From positions 45,679,511 through 45,743,510 of the forward strand of contig OY288239.1 in assembly GCA_958450325.1 (NCBI GenBank): 64,000 nucleotides of DNA, written 5' to 3'. The stretch's first letter is position 1, and each line of letters begins with the position of its first letter. This DNA comes from Agrostemma githago (Eukaryota > Streptophyta > Magnoliopsida > Caryophyllales > Caryophyllaceae). The notes beneath the pieces were generated by a model. The model searched no databases. It saw nothing but the letters and a program-made list of their open reading frames with translations, and had not been told where the DNA came from. Of this stretch, positions 59,083 to 64,000 are shown in pieces. Made by a program: the position numbers and the translations under genes.

Positions 59083-59901
59083 ATGGAAGAATTGAAAGAT
59101 GCCCTAACCAAAATCGAGACTCAACTGACCTCCATCCTTGCTAACCAAGCAACTTTGGACACTCGCCTGAGCACTGTAGAGAAGACGGTCCCAGTTGAAG
59201 GAGCTGAGTCCACTGGGCCCATAGCCGAATTGGTCAGTGTTGTTCGCAGGCTCGAGGAGCAAGTTCACTTATCAACAAGCAACTCAATCCACTCCGAAAA
59301 TGCTCGCATTTATTCACCTTTGAGTAACGAGCTACCGGCCAACCTCAACTTGACGGGAATTCCTATGTTTGAGGGTACCGAAGACCCGGTCCATCATATC
59401 CGGGCCTTCAAAGACTTCATGGCAGTCAAAGGGGTAAAGTCCACCATGTTTAAGCACTTATTCCCTTCCTCCCTCCAGAAGCACCCCAAAGCCTGGTACT
59501 ACAGGCTCGATTCCAAGAAATACCCGGCTTGGGATGATGTGGCAACAGAGTTCGCTCGGAACTACGCCGATAATATCGAGATCCAGACTACAATGCGTAC
59601 TCTGGAAGTCATGGCCCAAGAGCTCAAAGAAGGGTTCACTAAATATCTTCAAAGATGGAGGGCCGAGAGTGTAAAGTTGGTAAACAAGCCCAACGAGAAG
59701 ACGCTAGTGGAGGCCTTCGTCAACAGCCTCCTGCCTTCTTACCGCGTCCATCTTAGGTATGCCGGCATTTCAAACTTTGTCGTACTTACCGAAATGGGCA
59801 TTAGGATTGAAGACGATCTTCGACATAATGAAGATCTGGGTGAAGTTGATACTAAAGGCTATACTGGACATCAACTCGAGTCCTTAGAAGCCGACGACTA
59901 A
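59083..59901 (+). CDS. Gag of element B (retrotransposon gag domain)
   Basis: An intact 272-residue frame from an ATG close after AACGCAAG. Residues 1-80 form a coiled-coil-like region (LKDALTKIETQLTSILANQ). The gag core follows: GIPMFEGTEDPVHHIRAF, then AWYYRLDSKKYPAWDDVATEF, then the TLEVMAQELKEGFTKYLQRW and LVEAFVNSLLPSYR blocks. There is no CCHC zinc knuckle and no protease. Gag assembles the particle that packages element RNA. Intact frame plus identical LTRs suggest recent activity with enzymes supplied in trans. No other protein is coded by this element. Confidence 0.92.
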   Translation: MEELKDALTKIETQLTSILANQATLDTRLSTVEKTVPVEGAESTGPIAELVSVVRRLEEQVHLSTSNSIHSENARIYSPLSNELPANLNLTGIPMFEGTEDPVHHIRAFKDFMAVKGVKSTMFKHLFPSSLQKHPKAWYYRLDSKKYPAWDDVATEFARNYADNIEIQTTMRTLEVMAQELKEGFTKYLQRWRAESVKLVNKPNEKTLVEAFVNSLLPSYRVHLRYAGISNFVVLTEMGIRIEDDLRHNEDLGEVDTKGYTGHQLESLEADD

Positions 59902-59929
59902 TGACAACATTATCCGAGAGTCCGGATCC

Positions 59930-60016
59930 GATTTGAGTCTGAGTCTGAGTCCGAGTCTAGGATGTACTATTCCCTTCAAAGTCGAAGTCAAAGTCAAAAT
60001 CAGAGTCAGAGTCAGT
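59930..60016 (+). repeat. GAGTCT/GTCAAA hexamer minisatellite
   Basis: Runs of GAGTCT/GAGTCC (59934-59958) and AGTCAA/CAGAGT (59980-60014) directly after the gag stop. Confidence 0.7.
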
Positions 60017-60388
60017 TGTATTCTGTCCTCTTTTTCAAAGTTCAATAAAATCAGCTTTCAATATTCTTTCTCATATATATTCCTTATGTGTTTCCGAGAA
60101 CATGATGAACACCATCATACACTGTGAGCACACGCACGTGACTATTATGGGCACATCTATAATGACTGCAGGAAACCGAGCCCGTGTTTTCTTTTTTACC
60201 TATTCCGTGTCTGGTATAGAAAAACCACATAACTACCCGTAGCAGGAGCGGTACCGAATCCTATGACAAATCTAGGTAATCTCCTAGTTTGGGTTCAAGA
60301 CGGGAGGCAAGCCCATTTCCCACCATAAAATACCCCTCCAATAAGACTGACCAATCCCTACCTTAGGTGTTAGTCTGATCGGCAAAAA

Positions 60389-60592
60389 AAAAACACTGGG
60401 CAAAAAAAAATCAAAAGTAAAAAAAAAACAAAAGAAGGCCATCAAAAAAAAAGAAAGGGCCAAAACAAAAGAAGACCATCAAAAAAAAGAAAACTGGACA
60501 CAAAAAAAAAAAAAAAAAAAAATCGAAAGTCCATGAGGAAAAAAAGCAAAAGGCCAAAAAAAAAAAACAGGCCATCATCAAAAAAATTTAGA
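60389..60592 (+). repeat. A-rich tracts
   Basis: Many A runs separated by GGGC, GGCCATC or GAAGGCC words. Low complexity, non-coding. Confidence 0.8.
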
Positions 60593-60596
60593 ATAC

Positions 60597-60775
60597 CTAT
60601 GACCATGGTCAACGGTCAATTCAAGTGAAAGCCCCACGACCAGGGTACGGTCAAAATTATCAAAACCCACGACCACGGCTAAGAGGTCAATCAAAAAATC
60701 AAATACCCATGACTGTGGTCAACGGTCAACTCGAGTGAAAATCCTTTGACCGCGGTACGGTCAAATTCAAAATTA
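60597..60775 (+). repeat. GACCRYGGTC dyad array, ~37 bp spaced
   Basis: Dyads start at 60601, 60638, 60671, 60711 and 60748 (spacings 37, 33, 40, 37). The 60601 word is the perfect palindrome GACCATGGTC. The blocks containing GGTCAACGGTCAA recur with a period of about 110 bp. Confidence 0.7.
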
Positions 60776-61065
60776 TCCATGCCATCCAATAGGAGAGTAA
60801 CAATCAAGCTGGTCAGCTAACAACACACTCAGCCTTCCCACATTACAACCCTCAAGACCTTCCCGAGACCCAGGCCAGAGACAGCCCGGAATTTTGAGGA
60901 TTCAAGCTCCATAGGATACCCCTAACAATTAGGGCCAGACATGGAAACCAGATCCCACATTATCAAACCAGCCCTCGAAGCCTTAGCTCCACAGAACCGA
61001 GCTCCAGATTTCGAGTCATCAAAGCCATTTACTTTCTAGCACCACATTTCCAAAAACATCAAATT

Positions 61066-61194
61066 CCCCGAGAGCAGAACTCGTTAAAAATCCCGAGAAC
61101 AAAACTCGTTAAAATTCCCCGAGAGCAGAACTCGTTAAAATTCCCCGAGAGCAGAACTCGTTAAAAATCCCGAGAACAAAACTCGTTAAAATTC
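61066..61194 (+). repeat. Five 25-26-bp tandem units
   Basis: Units CCCGAGARCARAACTCGTTA followed by AAAWT, with arms CGAG and CTCG that can pair in each unit. Two subtypes (GAGCAG and GAACAA) alternate in the order 1-2-1-1-2. Confidence 0.85.
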
Positions 61195-62530
61195 CATCCA
61201 AACCAGTTACCAACTCCAAACACGGGAACTCAACTTGCAGTCGGCATAGAACATGCCCAAATAGTTCACACCACCTCTGGGGGCTACCCCGGAGAACGCT
61301 CACAGTCACAGGATTAACATCCTAACAATTCTAGCCCTTTGATCAAGACATCATTGGGAATGCACCTAGCCTTCACCATCGCTCTGGCTAGTTACACACA
61401 AAGCCCTAATAAACTAGGCGTCATAATACATCTTCCAGTCCACTGAACTACGGCTTGGTTTGATTTCACTACACGTGAATACGTAGGCAGCCTTTCAACA
61501 GAGGCACAACCACTCACATTGACACACATTAAAAAGGCACTATCATTCCGGTCACGACACCGTCATGTTCTCAAGAGCTAGCTTTGTCATCCTGGGGGCT
61601 TCTCCTAGGCAGAAGTTCTCCTTCCACTCACAAAATCCAAAATACTTTCAAAAACTAGCCTCCTTTCTGTAGTGTGTCCTAGTACTCGGCTCCGTCGAAG
61701 ATAAGAATCTGTCAGGACTCGAAGTTATACCCATTTTGGACTGTACCCTAAAATCAGAGATCCAGAAGAGCACCAGACTAAAACAGTCTCATTACAAACT
61801 ACTGAAGTCCCCTATAGCATATCCATCCCATTTCGATGTTCGACCGTGTTGCCACTCGCTTGGGCTACGGAATAGCGCAACTCGAGAGTCTCGTCATCTT
61901 AGGTGGCCCATCTCCTACCGAGTCACGGTCCAACCCTTAGAGAGTCCAGTCCGTGTCGGTCAACTCGTCCTGTCGCGTCCAGAGTCGAGTCTGTCAGTAT
62001 ATCTCTCTCCAAATTCTCATTTTAAAATTTGCAAAACTTAGCCATTTGAGAAAATCCTTTTCGACAAGGTCAAATTTCGGTCTATTTAAACTGCAAATTT
62101 CTTTCCTAAAATGCTTTAGGAGTCAAAGTTTTCAAAAATTCAAAAATTCAAGATTTCAAAATTTTCAAGAATTCAAAAATTCAAAAATCATTTTCCCCAG
62201 CGCGAGTCATTTTACTACCTACGTGTTGCATGCAAATTTTATGTGACTTATACATGTACGACTCAAACAGGGATGTGCAACCCACTACATCTCCCCAGCG
62301 GAAGCCAACGGCGGCATTTCACGGAATGAGCCTACATACAGGCGAACCCAGGGCTTATGCGACAAGTCCAATTCCCCACGGAGTTATCAGCTCAGGTATG
62401 ACTTCTAACTTACGACTGGCGAGCCCTTCACGCGAGTCTAATGGACTATAAACGACCCGACCGGAAGTCCGCCAGGTTTCAATCCTCGATTGGCCTGGTG
62501 GCTACTCTGACTTTCGCCTTGTCCAAGCCT
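61195..62530 (+). other. Element B 3' region, no gene seen
   Basis: Non-coding sequence between the tandem units and the polypurine tract. A TTTCAAAAATTCAAAAATTC run lies at 62120-62190. No env, pol or zinc-knuckle motif. Confidence 0.5.
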
Positions 62531-62534
62531 CAGT

Positions 62535-62548
62535 CAGAGTGGGGGCTC
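62535..62548 (+). other. Polypurine tract of element B
   Basis: CAGAGTGGGGGCTC immediately before the 3' LTR; the G run is the plus-strand primer. Confidence 0.8.
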
Positions 62549-64000
62549 TGTAGACACCCGCATTTTGACTGCCAGGTGTCTATGGCAGTTTCCAAAAAAC
62601 ACCCGATGATGATCGGACGCTAACGTGCTTCTATGCGCTCGGATACGGGCTCAAATCCATTAATCGCTGGCTAACACACTTACAGAGTACAAATCTCACA
62701 AAATCAACCTCGAATCCAGGCCCAGCGGACCGTTCCGAGCCAAACAAGACTAATTTGGGCCAAAACCGACACCGGAATTAAAACCGACTTTTTGCGATTG
62801 GGTCAACCCTGGTCAAGGTCGTTTCCGAGACATACAAAACAACCATTCACAACATCAAAAGTCCAACTCAAGAAGCAAAACCAACAGTCCATCTTCAGAC
62901 GGGCCATCAGGTCAAGTCCGTCAAGGTAAAACCCTAGACACCAAAGTGCATGACCATGCCTATATAAACACCCCCATGCAACACACTTTCACACATTGAA
63001 AAAAAACCCTAGAGCAACCCTACACACACATACAACATCTATTACAAACCCTAATCAAACCCTAGCAATTCCACACTAGCAAAAAAAAAACCTAAACCTA
63101 GTTTTAGGAATCAATCCCGAGCCACCATAACTTAACCTCCATAAAACCTCGAAGACTCTTGTGTTAAAGCCACGGTTACGAGATCGATCCGAGACAAGAA
63201 CATGTAGGTTGAGGGTGTCAAAACCCCGTTCTCTCCTTCTTCTCTTCCTCTCGTCATCTTCTTCGCTTTTTCTTACTTTTTTATTTTTATTTTTTTCCTT
63301 TATTGCATCATAATATCGATAATACTAATACAAAACATTAAAATACTTATCGATTTGTGTCGAATAAGAGGGGTATCGGAATAAGGAAACACGAATATAC
63401 AAGTGTACTGCACACAGCGTTGACGGTCGCTTGTTCCAATACCCCGATTATTTGATTATTGAGATAAGTTAACTTAAACAATATTTTTTTATTTCGTTTG
63501 CATCATTATCATTAGTCGTATATTTACATTATTTTTCAAAAACAAGCATTATATTTAATAAGGGTCGAAACCCGTTGATGCGGATCCGACATCAAACAAT
63601 TCGCAAGAATTAATTATGATGTCGGGATGCGGAGGGAATCAAGTCGAGTTTTTTTAATTAAAGTATCGATCTATTAGATTCGATACCAATTCCATAATTG
63701 GATGTCGAATCTAATGATTTAGTCAAATAAATTAATTAACACGATTTTCGTTGATGCTAATATAGATGTCCTCTAATTCAATTGAATTAATCACGACATT
63801 AATAAACGCGGAGAAAATTTATATCGTGCTAGTTAATTTAAAACGACTTATATTATTTTTTTTATTTTTTCACTCTAGTATTCCATATCGATTCCATAAT
63901 CGGATATGGGATATAACGAGCATCAAAATCAAAATCGAGTATAAATTATTCCAAGTATTTAATATCGATTTCATAATCGAATATTGAATACGACGAATAT
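62549..64000 (+). repeat. Element B 3' LTR, cut by window end
   Basis: First 1452 bp of the 3' LTR, matching 55083-56534 without visible change. The remaining 875 bp are expected outside the window. Confidence 0.93.

Larger units (their letters stand above)
55083..64000 (+). mobile_element. Element B: young gag-only Tat-type retrotransposon
   Basis: 5' LTR 55083-57409, tRNA-Arg primer site, 1.65-kb leader, an intact gag, a long repeat-rich 3' region, a polypurine tract, and a 3' LTR starting at 62549 and running off the window. From the LTR length the element should end near 64875, about 9.8 kb in all. No protease, RT, RNase H or integrase is present, so it must rely on enzymes of other elements. 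It fits gag-only (TR-GAG-like) retrotransposons. Left target duplication candidate: CTTGG (55078-55082). Confidence 0.9.

Overview
The window is plant nuclear DNA. Spliced GT-AG introns, tRNA-primed LTR retrotransposons of the Tat/Ogre, Athila, chromovirus and copia types, two CACTA transposons, Helitrons, Stowaway/Tourist/MULE/hAT non-autonomous elements and plant L1-type LINE fragments all point to a repeat-rich eudicot. Frequent TACTCCGT-type MITE ends hint at Caryophyllales, but I cannot prove the order. I see no rRNA gene, true tRNA gene or CRISPR. All identities were judged by eye; no alignment or search was run.

One host gene is present: a six-exon gene for the meiotic crossover protein ZIP4/SPO22 (2397-6728, + strand, 924 residues). 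Everything else is mobile DNA, mostly nested. Left of the gene is a minus-strand Tat-type LTR (1-1768). Right of it is a decayed second LTR of that family (7590-9216), cut by a CACTA element starting at 9217. That CACTA carries a broken TNP2-type transposase (10670-13396) hit by a GGATCC-rich insertion and then by a minus-strand Athila-like element (13397-18201) that kept a gag-like region but no recognisable pol. A chromovirus-type LTR follows (18202-29086), split by a minus-strand copia-like element (20261-26062, TSD AGGAC) and a truncated LINE (27551-28810).

An Athila-type LTR (29109-30745) is followed by another chromovirus-type LTR (about 30746-46595). It is split by a second CACTA (31632-44725), which holds Helitrons and a hAT-like element (36512-42780, TSD GTAGTAAG), which in turn holds a chromoviral element (36866-42379, TSD TATAC). 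Then comes a degenerate Athila element (46596-52312) with gag, protease, RT, RNase H and integrase remnants. Its integrase is broken by a Tat-type element (LTR 52313-54891), which is itself broken by a very young gag-only Tat-type element (55083 to beyond the window end, TSD at left CTTGG) whose two LTR copies look identical wherever I compared them.

The most unusual signal is not a gene. Several different elements carry their own arrays of short dyad-symmetric words at regular spacing: AGGCGCCT-like words every 14/16 bp in the Tat LTRs, TCCCGRYCGGGA-like words every 21 bp in an Athila LTR, and ACTCGATCGAGT words every 20/23/51 bp inside Athila coding sequence, where all three reading frames are used. 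In addition, the chromoviral LTRs and the Athila 3' region contain hairpins whose stems change in a compensatory way. Together they suggest element-specific protein-binding or RNA-structure modules that I cannot match to a described system.
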